Part shown: piece by piece, positions 51,001 through 62,700 of the stretch
Layout of the letters: every line of letters starts with the position of its first letter
How positions within the stretch are numbered: position 1 is the first letter of the stretch
Source of the DNA: Morella rubra
Taxonomy: Eukaryota > Streptophyta > Magnoliopsida > Fagales > Myricaceae
NCBI GenBank assembly: GCA_003952965.2
Contig: CM025854.1
Location: 4,571,931 to 4,635,930, forward strand
Direction of reading: 5' to 3'
Length of the DNA: 64,000 nt
Program-made: the position numbers and the translations under genes
Notes under the pieces: model-generated
Told to the model about the DNA's origin: nothing
The model's input: only the letters and a program-made list of their open reading frames with translations
Database searches by the model: none

Positions 51001-51697
51001 TCTATAATTATACTTTCTGGCAAGTAATTGAAGGGAAAAAAACGAAAGAAAAGCCATTTCCTTGCCAACCAACAAATCAAAGCAAAATTTAGATAAAACC
51101 CAGAATGTCCAAAATATCAATTAAAATATACCAAACACCTGATCCTGATTTCTATCCATTACCCCAGGAAAAAAAAATCAAAGAAAAAAAAACACAAAAA
51201 CGTTTACACCTAAATTTTTAACCATAAGGTAAAAGACATTTAAAAGCAAGAGGTACCACAAATGAGAGACATTATTCACCCAATTGTCCATTCAACAAAA
51301 TCAAAATGCGGAGAAATCCAAACTCGCTCAAAACGGATTAGGCCGCACGTACAGTGAGGGGCAAGAAATCGCGAACAGCGTCCCCTTTGGCCGCGGCGAC
51401 GGTGGATAAGACTTTGGTCTCGTCCATACCCATAACGACAGCGCCGTTAGCGAAGCGAGCGATCTTGCCAGTCTCGAGCGTAATCAAGCGCGACCCGATC
51501 TCGAATTCCTCTTTGATAGTTTCGAGGACCTTAGTGCCCGCGACGGGGGATGGAGGGTCCGAGTCGAGCTGAGACTGAGTTGCGAAACCGAGGCGGCCCA
51601 TGCAGATGGTGCGGAAGCCGAGAGATCGCCATGTGAGGAAGTGAGGGACGTTGTTGAGGAGCGGGTTGGCTCTGCTCACCATGGACGCCATGCCCAA
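42058..51697 (-). CDS. PNP2: Polyribonucleotide nucleotidyltransferase 2, mitochondrial
   Basis: 16 exons (minus): 51353-51697, 50422-50577, 50155-50325, 49203-49328, 48957-49118, 48636-48755, 48162-48299, 47822-47984, 46771-46896, 46352-46482, 45747-45966, 45558-45641, 44702-44781, 44275-44418, 42328-43035, 42058-42162; 992 residues. It is a phosphorolytic 3'-5' exoribonuclease and poly(A)-tail processor of mitochondrial mRNA and rRNA. The N-terminus ([19 protein letters not shown]) looks like a mitochondrial presequence. Two RNase PH domains follow: [20 protein letters not shown] in the first; [22 protein letters not shown]-type FSRGDTQ and [20 protein letters not shown] (catalytic aspartates) in the second. 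Then a KH domain with the IGPLG loop (about 620-675), an S1 domain ([20 protein letters not shown], about 685-760), a 150-residue low-complexity linker, and a second S1-like segment typical of plant mitochondrial PNPase. Start: 51697, with a second ATG at 51691. No lesion. Confidence 0.95.
45353..45372. repeat. GT dinucleotide microsatellite in a PNP2 intron
   Basis: About ten TG units in the intron between PNP2 exons 12 and 13; a potential length polymorphism. Confidence 0.9.
47557..47713. repeat. 78-bp tandem duplication in a PNP2 intron
   Basis: Units 47557-47634 and 47635-47713 begin GACATACGTATAGTACG and end GAAACAAAAGGCT. They differ by one A in the AAAAGG run, so the duplication is recent. 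It lies in the intron between exons 8 and 9 and does not touch splice sites. Confidence 0.92.
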
Positions 51698-51833
51698 TGG
51701 GAAATGAGTTAAGAGTGAGAGTGAAGGGAGAAGGGTTTAGGGTTTAAGACTTTTACCCCTTGTAACGGTTAACCAAGTACAACAGGGGCTTTAGGCTTTA
51801 GCGTGGTTCAAGACTTTGTAACGGCTAACCAAT
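51698..51833. promoter_or_regulatory. PNP2 proximal promoter with a partial local duplication
   Basis: Segment A (51741-51793) and segment B (51805-51833) share GGTTTAAGACTTT-type sequence, then GTAACGG[TC]TAACCAA. Segment A goes on with ACAACAGGGGCTTTA. In B this continuation is displaced to 53273-53286 by the insertion at 51834-53264. The PNP2 start codon is at 51697, so these sequences are within 140 bases of it. Confidence 0.7.
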
Positions 51834-51929
51834 AGTCAAGGGCTGCAAGACCGGAAATTCGGTCCGGTTTCAATTTTTTTCATTTTTTTGTTTTTTTTTT
51901 CCCCCATTTTCAACACACATTTTTTAATT

Positions 51930-52890
51930 TTGAGATTAAAAAAAAAATGTGAACTCCTACCATAGTTTGCTCATTAATTTAAAAATGTGAATTGATTTAA
52001 CTCATAGTCTCATACTATAGTTTGTTCATTCATTTAAATATGTAAATTCATTTAAAGACTTAAAAATATAAATTCATTTAACTCCTACCATAGTTTGCTT
52101 ATTAATTTAAAAATGTGAATTCATTTAAAGACTTATAGATGTAATTCATTCTTATTTCATTTAAAGAAATTCATTTAAAGACTTAAAAATATGAATTCAT
52201 TTAACTACTACTATAGTTTGCTATTAATTTAAATATGAATTGATTTAAAGACTTAAAAATGTGAATTCATTTAACTCCTACTATAATTTGCTCATTAATT
52301 TAAATATGTGAATTCATTTAAAGATTTGAAAATTTGAATTCATTTAAAGACTTAAAAATATGAATTCATTTAACTCTTACCATAGTTTGCTCATTAATTT
52401 GAAGATGTAATTTATTTAAAGACTTAAAAAAATTCATTTAACTATACTATAGTTTGTCATTAATTTAAATATGTAAATTCATTTAAAACTTAAAAATGTG
52501 AATTCATTTAACTCCTACCATAGTTTGCTATTAATTTAAAGATGTGAATTCATTTAAAGACTTTAATGTTAATTCATTTAAAGACTTGTAGATGTGAATT
52601 CATTTAAAGACTTACTTAAAAAAATTGAATTCATTTAATTACTACTATAGTTTGCTTATTAATTTAAATATGTGAATTGATTTAAAGACTTAAAAATGTG
52701 AATTCATTTTACTCCTACTACAGTTTGCTCATTAATTTAAATATGTGAATTCATTTAAAGATTTGAAAATGTGAATTCATTTAACTCCTAATAGTTTGCT
52801 TATTAATTTAAAAATGTGAATTCATTTAAGACTTATAGATGTGAATTCATTTAAAGACTTAAAAAATGTGAATTCATTTAACTCTTACCA
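51930..52890. repeat. AT-rich minisatellite, about 70-bp and 125-bp units
   Basis: The block TGTGAATTCATTTAA...CTACCATAGTTTGCTCATTAATTTAAA recurs about eleven times; TAGTTTGCT-type cores lie near 51966, 52019, 52093, 52216, 52286, 52384, 52451, 52520, 52647, 52724 and 52793. Spacing alternates between about 70 and about 125 bases, a sign of a higher-order unit. Many copies are degenerate. Long matches on both strands are limited to palindromic GAATTC and TTTAAA motifs. Confidence 0.88.
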
Positions 52891-53101
52891 TCAATATATG
52901 TATAAATAAATAGCACGTGATATTTTATAAGACATACAATTCCTATTTAAGTTGAAAAAATTGCTAGTATTATTTCTAAATGATTATTGAATTGTAAAGT
53001 TAACGTAAAAAATGGATGATTTATTGATTTTGATTGAATATGAGTTTTAAGATAATAAATAGCCTGCCATTCTTTTTTTTTTTTTTTTAAAAAAAATTAT
53101 A

Positions 53102-53252
53102 TAATGCGGTCGGTCGGTCCGGACCGCATTTTTAAAAACCCTAGACCGGACCGGACCGCATTATCCGGTTTATAAAATCCGGTCCGGACCGGACCGGATT
53201 TAATTTGCAAAAACCACAAAACCGGTCCGGTCCGTCCGGTCTGCGGTCCGAT
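53102..53252. repeat. GGTCCGG/GGACCGG-rich cluster
   Basis: More than a dozen overlapping GGTCCGG, GGACCGG and CCGGTTT motifs, a sharp GC-rich contrast to the AT-rich minisatellite next to it. It forms the right subterminal region of the insertion; clustered short motifs in this position are typical of transposase binding sites. Confidence 0.75.
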
Positions 53253-53286
53253 TTTGATCACCCCTATCCAATGCAACAGGGGCTTA

Positions 53287-55236
53287 AAAAAAAAAAAAAA
53301 ATTGTGGGGTGGGGCGGGCGGAAGGGAAGCGGGGGTATCTTTAGAGCTGGGCCTGCTCAACAACTTAGTCTGTTAGCTATAGGTTGAGGTACTTGTAGCG
53401 TTGGGCCAGCCCAACGTAACTTCTGTAACCCTGAGTGCTTCTCAGCTTCTTTTTCCCAACACCGGAAAATGAAAAAACGAAAACATTTTTTAAAAAAATC
53501 CTTCGTTTATTTTATTCTATACAAGAAAAGCAGATGGAACAACGGGAACGTCGTCTCTAAAATTATCCTAATGACCCACTTAATTAACCAGAGTACTGGA
53601 ATTCCAGTGTCCTTTCTTCTTTCTCATATAAAGGTGCATGATAGCTGTATAATATTAGGTTGCTCAGAATATTTTCCCAGATCTCTGGTTCAAAGATTCT
53701 CTGTTAGACTGGCAGTAACATGCAGAGCGGTGATGATAAGTGTTTTCACGTACTCGAGTCCAAACAAAACCTAAAAAGCCAATTTCGTTGCTGGTAACTT
53801 TTGTCCCGTGCACCGACTTATCTTCACATTCCCATTCTGTTTACTGGTAAACCATGGCCACTATGTACTCTCCCTTTGTTGGGGATCGCATGAGGGGAAA
53901 ATATTATGCGCTTGCGACGTACGTCTTTTATCGAGTTCAACCTTGAAACAGTGAACCGGATCTATTGCTCCCTTTTAGACATGCTTGACACAGGGACTGT
54001 GGCCCTGTGGGAGTACCTCTTCCATGTTTAAACGACTACATGCATGATGCATGACCAAATTGGAAAGCACAATTGGCTTTCATAGGTTAATAATTCATGT
54101 ATTGCACAAACCAAGGTGATGCTGAATGAGGGGTTGCTATTGCACTACATTAGCATTTGTTTGCCCAAGGGGAAAGTTCTGTCCCCGTGTCCTTCTTATT
54201 GCTTTATTGCGAGAGTAGTCACCGTCCTCGCTGATGGCTCGCGGCTACAGATAATCTGTACCTCAGCATGCAGTTGGAAGATAAGATACTCCCCGTGGGC
54301 CTGTTACGATATTCGGATCACTGAACAAAAGAGAGTTTGCTTTTGTTTTTTACTGTTTGAACGGGACTGTAAGAGAAGCCCTTTCTTTTGGCTTTCTCCC
54401 TTCACCTAACGTCATTTTCTTTCAGTTTTCCAATCGAATTGCCCTCTCGATCAGTTCATAGACCACGAAAGGTTGCTTTCTGGCAGCGTATAACCAACCA
54501 TTCAGTTTATACCAGTTCGGCCTCGGCCGGCTAGCTGTTTATCAGAACAAAAAGCGTCTCCAATTATAATGCAATAATTATCTCCTTTCTAATTTAATTA
54601 TCCTCAACTTCTTTTTTTTTATACTCCACATTTAGTTTCATACTTCATTACCGCCGCCTATTGGGAAGCACTGAAACATTAACCCCTTTCTCTTCAAAAG
54701 GCAAATCAGTAGCATCGGGCTATAATAACCGTGAACATTGAAGATGATTGCCGTGAGTTCATGAGTTAGGTCAATTCGTTGGGATATGGGGCTAGCTACT
54801 GAAAGGTTGAAGTTTAAGAGTCATTTTTTGCGATCTTGCTACGGCAGCGCGGGCCTGTTGCTAAAAAAGGGTCCTGCGTTTTTTGAAGTTTTTACCTCTT
54901 TGGTACATTAACTCCTTCCTCCGTGGTTGCCTGCAGCTTAAGCTGCTTTTCTTGACTATTGCATATCTTACACTTTGCACATAGAGTTGAAGCTACGATT
55001 CATCCGAGAAAAAAAATTACAGAAGTAAAGAGCAAAGATTTTACAACGCAGAGCGTGCTTGAGAGCTGGCCATCCATCGGAATTTGTTGTTGAAGTCAGA
55101 GTAGTCTTTTAACGATACTTGCCATGGTCGCATTTCTTGAACTTGAGAGATTCAGACAACTCAGTAAGGCTTGGCAACTACATTTCGAACCTGCATGCAT
55201 GCAGTCAAATATGTGCTTTGAAGTTCCCCCGTCTCA
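53287..55236. other. Intergenic, PNP2 upstream to CLE gene
   Basis: About 1.9 kb with no recognisable gene. Short plus-strand frames at 53469-53774, 54116-54409 and 55119-55313 have no family features. Sequence from 55140 to 55236 is the 3' flank of the CLE gene. Confidence 0.5.
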
Positions 55237-55503
55237 TCAGTTGTGAAGTGGATTTGCACCATTTGGCGTTATTCTTTTCTGCTCTTCAGGGACATGGTTG
55301 GTGTGTAATCTGAAGCCATGGCTGGAAATCCTTCTGTTGCTGAAGTTCTTGTTGATGCCACCGTTGCTGTTGCTGCTTCTCCATTTATTAAAAGATATGT
55401 CTTCTGAGAGTGAGAAACCCTTCAAGTTGCCACTAAGGCATAGCAATCTCACTTCCAGAACCATGAACATGATATAGACAAGCGTCGTAACAGGGAATCT
55501 CAT
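55237..55503 (-). CDS. CLE (CLAVATA3/ESR-related) signalling peptide precursor
   Basis: Intronless 88-residue frame on the minus strand. The N-terminus MRFPVTTLVYIMFMVLEVRL holds a hydrophobic secretion signal (about residues 5-24). The middle is hydrophilic, Ser/Asn-rich and poorly conserved-looking. The last 12 residues before the stop are RITPNGANPLHN, which fit the CLE dodecapeptide (R-x-x-P-x-G-P-N/D-P-L/x-H-N) with Lys before the Arg. CLE precursors are 60-120 residues with exactly this plan. The mature arabinosylated 12-13-mer is secreted and read by LRR receptor kinases such as CLV1/BAM types, controlling meristem, vascular or root cell fate. Unusual: Thr at position 3 and Ala in place of the usually hydroxylated Pro at 7, which is where the sugar is normally attached. 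The specific orthologue is not assigned. Confidence 0.8.
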   Translation of the reverse strand: MRFPVTTLVYIMFMVLEVRLLCLSGNLKGFSLSEDISFNKWRSSNSNGGINKNFSNRRISSHGFRLHTNHVPEEQKRITPNGANPLHN

Positions 55504-55575
55504 TATTCCTGGCCTTAAGCTCGTGACTTTGCTTTGAGAAGTGGAGTGACAAAGATGGAGTTCAGGAAGAGACCT

Positions 55576-55602
55576 TATAATATATTATATATATATATAT
55601 AA
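55576..55602 (-). promoter_or_regulatory. AT run, likely TATA region of the CLE gene
   Basis: TATATATATATATAATATAT-type run on the minus strand 73-99 bases upstream of the CLE start codon; a normal distance for a TATA box with a short leader. It is also a simple AT repeat. Confidence 0.5.
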
Positions 55603-56707
55603 TTCCGTTGCTTTGTCCGTCATGGCGAACATGGTTGACGTGTCCTCTTACGTGGTTGCATGTATCATCGGTGCAACTGAGAGCTATACATGACGTCACA
55701 CGATATATATGGTTGTTGTCGTCTCTAATATTTTTGTTTTTGTTTTTTACTTTTCCTCGTTTTACTTTCTACATTATTCTTTAGTCCATATTTTTCACTG
55801 CGTTCTTTTGGACGTAAAATTAAAGTTTTTATAATGTAAAGTAGTCTTAAGCGAATTTTATTTTAATAAAATATTCTAATTTTTAATGTTTAATTGCTTT
55901 CTTAAAATATTTTGAGACTACTATTTGATATAAATTATATTTTTCTGTAATTTTATATGTTAAACTTGATTTTTTTAATATTAATTTGAAATTAATTAAA
56001 AATAACATAGGTAACAATTGAACAAAATATTTCTTCTAAAATTATTAGTTTTTAATTAATTTTTTTAAAATTAATATATGTAAAATATATATCCATAATA
56101 AAGTTGGGAGGGTAAGGAAAAAGAGAAAGAAGTGGGAATTCAAAGTAGAAAAATTAAAAAAAAAAAAATAGGAAAAATAGATTTTTTTTTTTATAAAAGA
56201 TAAACTATTTTATGTAAATTAGTATTTTATTTTAAGTTGATCGAGGTTGACTTATTTTATCAACCTCCTAAAAATCCCGAAAGTATTGAAAACATATTTC
56301 TAATTCTTATTTAAGATAAAACAAACGAAGTCTAAGCTCATTATTTTATGCATCTAACTGTGTACCGCAGTGATGGGATTTAATTAAAGTAATGGTTTCA
56401 TGACTTTTCCTAATTAAGCTTCAAATCTTTCATGGTCGAGCATATTGCAAGCTCATCACTGATCCATCCAGGTCCTTCCCCACGCGCGTCTCGCCGAATG
56501 AAAGACACGGGAAAGTAGAGATTATGCCAAAATCAATTAGAAAATCCTCCACGTCTGATGAACATACTTCCCGCTGTTGATCGTTCCGATCAAGTCCACC
56601 GAAGCCCATCTTACATAGGCTCCACTATATTAGTAGTGCCTCACTCCTCCCCCAGACAAACGTTCAAAGCACAAATTCTTTTAAAACCCAAACGAAGTGT
56701 CCCTCCA
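55603..56707. other. AT-rich intergenic DNA
   Basis: Very AT-rich from 55740 to 56240. It is the shared upstream side of CLE (minus) and the isocitrate dehydrogenase gene (plus). No gene seen. Confidence 0.55.
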
Positions 56708-56717
56708 TATATATAAA
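56708..56717 (+). promoter_or_regulatory. TATA box of the isocitrate dehydrogenase gene
   Basis: TATATATAAA. Transcription would start about 30 bases downstream, near 56738-56745. That falls on or after the first ATG of the frame (56737) and favours the second ATG at 56776. Confidence 0.6.
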
Positions 56718-56736
56718 GGTCCCTCTGAAGCTTCGA

Positions 56737-59700
56737 ATGCTAAACCTGCTACCGACGACATCTCGTTTGTGCGCCATGTCCGGCGCTAGAATGTTAACCT
56801 CGTCTTCATCATCTATGGTTCTGAGAAACCCTAGCTTGCAATTGCAATTCTCTTCGAGTAGCATGAGGCTCTTCGATGGAGTTCATCGCGGCAGCCGTGT
56901 TTCGTTTGCTTCTTTTTCTACTCGCTTCGCTCATGCCTCGCTGCGGAGCTGCGCTTCTTCGGCTGGCTTCGATCGAGTTCGGGTTCAGAATCCTATTGTC
57001 GAAATGGACGGTGAATTTTCTTAAACCCCTGGTGATTGCGTGCTTAGCGGGTGCTCTGTTTGGTTGGCGGGAAAATGGAGGAGAAATGAAATTCTGAAAC
57101 GTTTGAAACCACACGTTTTATTGTTCTCACTTGCGAAATCAATCGATTCGATGTTATAAAGTATGAATACGACTCTCTGTTCTCTTAAGTTCCGGATGTC
57201 ACCTTGATCGTTCTTCGATTTTTTTTGCTTATGTTTCTCGACAACCAAAAGGAACAGAGGTTGTTTTATCATGCGTTCCTTTCTGTTTTTCCCGTTTTGA
57301 ATGTATTTATTGTGTGTTATTTATTTATCTTTTGTGCTCTTAGGTGATGAAATGGCCAGGATCATGTGGAGAATGATAAAAGACAAAGTATGATCTTCAT
57401 TTTGAGTGAATTTTCTTAAAGTGACTCCTAGATGTATTATAACTTGGTGTATTGGGGAATCTGGTTTTCAATTGCAGCTAATATTTCCCTATCTGGATTT
57501 GGATATAAAGTATTTTGATCTGGGAATTTTGAACCGTGATGCGACGGAAGACAGAGTAACTGTAGAAAGTGCTTTAGCTGCTCTTAAGTAAGTAATTGGT
57601 CCCAAACATGCTGTAAATGCATCTGTCGTGCCAAAGTGCTTTGGATTGGTTATACTTTATCTTGTTTTCTTTTTTGCTTATTATTTAGCACTTATGCATA
57701 GCATGGAAAATAGATGGATCAGTAATTGTGTGGGTTCACTGAACCGTGCTATAACAAATTGTGTGGGTGAGATAAGGACATTGAGATGGATAATTGGGCA
57801 GTGTCAGCATTATAGCCACAAGTGTATATGTGCATTATGCTGTTCCGATGCTTATAGAAGGCAATCATTAATGTTATCTAAGCGAAAAGTCTTCAATAAT
57901 GGAGGCAAAGGCCTGGTGATAGTGGTTGTAGTTTGGTTGATCTGAGGTCTACTCCATAGTTTCGCTCATCTTCAAATTGGGATATAATCATATATGTTGT
58001 TTGTAAGGGAAAGTAGCCATGCCAAGGTTTAGGATACTGCAGTTCAACTGCAAAGGAGTGGTAGAGAGTTTTGGGGATTGATTTAAATGTTACCTGGTTG
58101 AATAGTGATTAAGGGTGGATGATGGGAGAGTATTCTGAAAGATGACAATATAGGAGGGTGTTTCATTTTAATTCAAATTACTTTACAGAAACTGGCATAG
58201 CTAGATTTTCATAGCAGTAAAAAATTAAAGATTTTAAGTAATGTGATCCAAACTAGTTGGCTCATTAGGAGTTTCTCAAAGGGGAGGTTGCATTAAGGCA
58301 ATGTACAAAAGTAAAGCAAAATGGAGGGGCCTGCTCTTTATTTAAAGAATATTTTGCAGTTTCTTTGTTATTAGCTTGATGCCTGAAGTCTCAGCGATAT
58401 TTGAGACCCCTTTCTTCATGTCATTTTAACCATGCTTATCTACTGCAGGTACAATGTTGCAGTAAAGTGTGCTACAATTACCCCTGGTTAGTTTGACTTG
58501 TTTTTCTACAATTACCCATGCTTAGTTAGTCTTGTATTTCTCTCCTGTGTGGTTGCTGGGAAGCATTGTTCTATGGACATGTTTTCCTCGCTGGTCCTTA
58601 TGTTAATAATGGATACAAAGAACTTGGCAACTTGGTGCATTTCCTGTTAAATCGTGACTTTTAATTGTGTTATGAATGAAGAATGATTTTGCTTTTTGCC
58701 ATGCCATAATTTGCAGATGAGACCAGAGTCAAGGAATTTGGCTTGAAGGCTATGTGGAGGAGTCCCAATGGCACCATTAGAAACATCTTAAATGGTTTGT
58801 GGTTGATAAATAATCTTTCCCTCAATAAAAATGCATCTGATTATGTTATGTAGTCAATTGATATCTGTTGTTGTTGTTACTACAGCGTCATATCAAGTCT
58901 TCCTTATGTTGCTAGACCTAATGATGCCCTGAAAAGCTTGAGTCCTCATTTGCATGATACACAGCCAAAACTAGCAGTGCTTCCAACTTTAAGTGAACCA
59001 CTGTGAATGGTACATTTAACTTGATATATAACCATCGACCTAGCCACTTGAAAAGTAGATTAGTTCTAACAAATGATCAGCATATGTGTGTAGAAAGAAA
59101 ATTAATAATTAACATACGCGCATATGGAGTTGAAGTTTCCCTTCTTTATCTTTCCATGTCTTGGTTATGATGCTTTTTGAGAAACCTTTTCTCCCAGTTT
59201 ACCTAACAAAAGAGCCCCGAAGATTTTTGTGGGACAAGTTCTCCTCGTTTTTCCTGATAAGACGGTAGCTGATGTCTGTAGGTACTGTTTTTCGTGAACC
59301 TATCATATGCCGTAACATTCCCAGACTGGTTCCCGGTAAACTTCTGCATCTCTTATAATTATTGAATGGGAGCTAATATTTTGGAGAAACTCTTCAGTCA
59401 TTGTTTCCAATTCACAGGCTGGAAGAAACCCATATGTATTGGTAGGCATGCATTTGGGGACCAGTATCGTGCCACTGATACAGTCATTGAAGGGCCAGGA
59501 GAGCTTAAAATGGTTTTTGGTATGCTGATTCAAACATTCCTGCTCATATAAATGGGCTGAAAAGTTTTCTCTTCTCACCAATATTGTTTCTTAACAAGTT
59601 CTCTATCTCCCCGGAAAGAAAAATAAAGAAGTTATCCATCTTTTTTTCTATGCTCAGTCCCTGAAGATGGAAGCACACCAGTGGAGCTTGAAGTTTTCAA

Positions 59701-62700
59701 TTTTAAAGGAGCAGGTGTAGCACTTACTATGTATAATGTTGATGAGGTTCGTCTAACCACATTTCTATTCTTTAAGGCTTGTGAATATGTTCACTTTTCT
59801 GTTTTCACAAAATGTCGTGTACACTTTCAGTCTATTCGAGTTTTTGCTGAGGCGTGCATGTCTCGGGCATTTGCAAAGAAATGGCCTCTTTACTTGAGCA
59901 CCAAGAATACAATTCTTAAGAAATATGATGGCAGGTGACCATTGATTCTCTGTTCAAAGTAGTTGTGCTTCTTTCCTAAATTTAGCTGAACTTCACTGGT
60001 TTATTCTCTCAGCCTCTGATTATAATCTGTCAAGAGTAATGCTCGGTGTTAAAACTGTTGCAGGTTTAAGGACATATTCCAGGAGGTATATGAAGAGCAG
60101 TGGAAGCAAAAGTTTGAAGAGAATTCAATATGGTCTATTTTTGTTCTCTCAGAAGTATGATTTTCTTTCCATATTTGCAAATAGTTAACTGAAGGGGCTG
60201 TGTTACTTTCAGGTATGAACATCGGTTGATAGATGACATGGTTGCTTATGCAATGAAAAGTGAAGGTGGATATGTGTGGGCTTGCAAAAATTATGATGGA
60301 GATGTGCAGAGTGATTTACTTGCTCAAGGTGCAGCCAAAGAGCTTTTTCTGACATTTGTGCTGTTGGCTATGTAAACTCTTTGGAAATTTTGTTTGTCAT
60401 GGTCATAACCATATCTTTGTGCTTGTGGAAATGGAGTTTACTAGTTTGTTATGAGTTTTGTACTCTCAATAGGTTACTGGTTAAAAAAACAGCAGAACTA
60501 ATGGTTAACGACTGGGGATTAGAACATGTACATCTCAGAATGGAACAGTTGAGTGTTTCTTATGCTACTTTCTTTGCTAGATTTGGGTGTTCTTATGTAC
60601 AGATAGGAACATATATTTGCTACTCTCTCTTTAGCATTTACTTGTTCTCTTTTTTTTTTGGTAGGAAGATTTCAGGTTTAAAACCTTGGGTTTGTACCAT
60701 TCATCAACCGTCAGTCATCCATTTGGGGACTTAGGGAAGCAAAAGTGGGTCAAAAAGCAGTTTTTATTAGCATGTAAAAGTTTTCATATGTGGCATGAAG
60801 TGCAACACTTAGGTCACAATTCTACTGGTGTATACATCAGGAAGCCAAGATGGTTGTTGAAGCAGACCCTCATCTACTAGAAAATAAGAAACTCTGTTGC
60901 TCAATCCTAGATGTTTAAGTCCTTGAGCACAACGCAATATGTTAGATTTTGTTAAGTAGATTCATTGTCTTTGTTGATATGAATGACCATAAAGTGTTTG
61001 CTAGTACTGTGCAATATCTAGTGAAACCGTCTGAACTTGTGTTAATTTTTCTTCCAGGATTTGGCTCCTTGGGCCTCATGACTTCTGTATTGGTTTGTAT
61101 CAGATATCTATTCCTTTTTATTATTGCTCGTCTTGATAATATGGTCTTAGCGTCATGAAGCAAGATCTCATAACCACATTTTGTGCAGTTAGCCTCTGAT
61201 GGGAAGACATTAGAAGCTGAGGCAGCTCATGGGACTGTAACCCGCCATTTCCGATTATATCAGAAGGGGCAAGAAACCAGTACAAATAGTATTGCTTCTA
61301 TATTTGCTTGGACACGGGGCCTAGAACATAGGTCAGTTACATCTTTCGCTTATAAATTTTGATCTTAGAAAGATCATTTCCACATAATGGTGTACTCTGT
61401 TCCAACTTTAATGAGAGACTCTAGAGAGTCCTCATCATTGTTCGGGGTATATATGCACATATATAGAGCTTTTCTTCTCCCTTTTTGAAACATCTTCTAA
61501 ACATTTTCAGTATATCCTGTTGATTCCGCCATTCGATTTTTTTCTCTCTTTTCCCAGGGCCAAATTAGATAAAAATGAAAGGTTGCTAGATTTTGTCCAC
61601 AAGTTGGAGGCTGCATCAATCAAGACTGTGGAGACAGGAAAAATGACCAAGGATCTTGCCATTTTGGTCCATGGTTCCAAGTAAGTTGCACCTTCACTAT
61701 ATTATGCATTGTTCATACTCACCATATTTATTTGGAAATCAGTTGCTTATGGTTTTTTCTTTCTTTTAATTTGCAATGTTTTTCTATTTCTGGATGGATT
61801 TGTGTAAGCTCTAGTTGTGTGTGTCATGAAGACAAGTGATGCACCGTAATAATTCATTATCCGAATAATTACGAGATGAAGGGTCAAGTTACTTGCTGGA
61901 ACTCTTTGAACTTGTAGATAAGCTTAACCAATCGAGGACAGGAACATCACTGAAACTATAAATCTGTTATAAGATGTTGGTATTACATGTGGTGGTGCTT
62001 CTAGAAGTGTCAACTAATTAGGAATTACTAACTCATAAATTTTACTTTGATGGAAGAAAAGGCTGAGGTGAATTTCTTGTGCAATTGCTTTTGTGATTTA
62101 AATGATAGGGGAGTTGTTTCTCTTTGACGTGTAAGGCTCTGATGAGCTAACTTGAGTTGCATAGCTCAACAACTTTGACTTATCTGGGATAGACCAGACG
62201 GATGACACCATTGTAGTTCCAGAGATATTGTTATCAGCTATGCACTTGTGCTCCTACTAATTCTCCATTTTTTTCTCTCTAGACATTCGCATTTTTTTTT
62301 CTGAAATCTCCTCTCTCTGTATCTTCAACATGAATTTCCACGCTGTTGATTTTTATTAATTGGTTTGTTCTGAGTGCTGGTGGTGATTAAATCTGTCAAA
62401 TTGGGGCAAGGGCGGCTCAATATTTTTGGGGCCATAGGCAAGTCATAAAAATGAGGTCTTGTAGTTTAAAAAATAAAATAATAACATAATAAATTCAAAA
62501 TTAACTATAAAATTGCTTCTTGTGTTTTTTAGATGCAAAATTACTAATTAAACTGGAAGAATTATTGATGAGTACATCAATATCCACAATTTTGTTGTCA
62601 TCACTCTTGGGCAACTTATGGCACTTATTAATTACTGACTCGGTTGTCTGCAGGGTATCAAGGGAGAATTATTTAAGCACTGAAGAATTTATTGACGCTG

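Larger units (their letters stand above)
51834..53264. mobile_element. Non-autonomous DNA-transposon-like insertion upstream of PNP2
   Basis: 1.43 kb bounded by TAACCAAT (51826-51833) and TATCCAAT (53265-53272), an 8-bp target duplication with one mismatch. Taking out the element and one copy rejoins duplicate B with its missing continuation (GCAACAGGGGCTTA, 53273-53286). The ends carry related GGTCCGG sequence: the left end has CAAGGGCTGCAAGACCGG and the inverted right end GGGGTGATCAAAATCGGACC. The 8-bp duplication and the end type suggest hAT, but the inverted repeats are weak. There is no coding capacity. The interior is an AT-rich minisatellite. Confidence 0.6.

Noticed and set aside
51834..53264. 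AT-rich array as a replication origin or centromeric satellite
   Set aside because: The bounded ends, target-site-like flanks and GGTCCGG cluster fit a transposon carrying a minisatellite better.
54116..54409. 97-residue plus-strand frame upstream of the CLE gene
   Set aside because: No signal peptide, domain, splice context or promoter that I can support.
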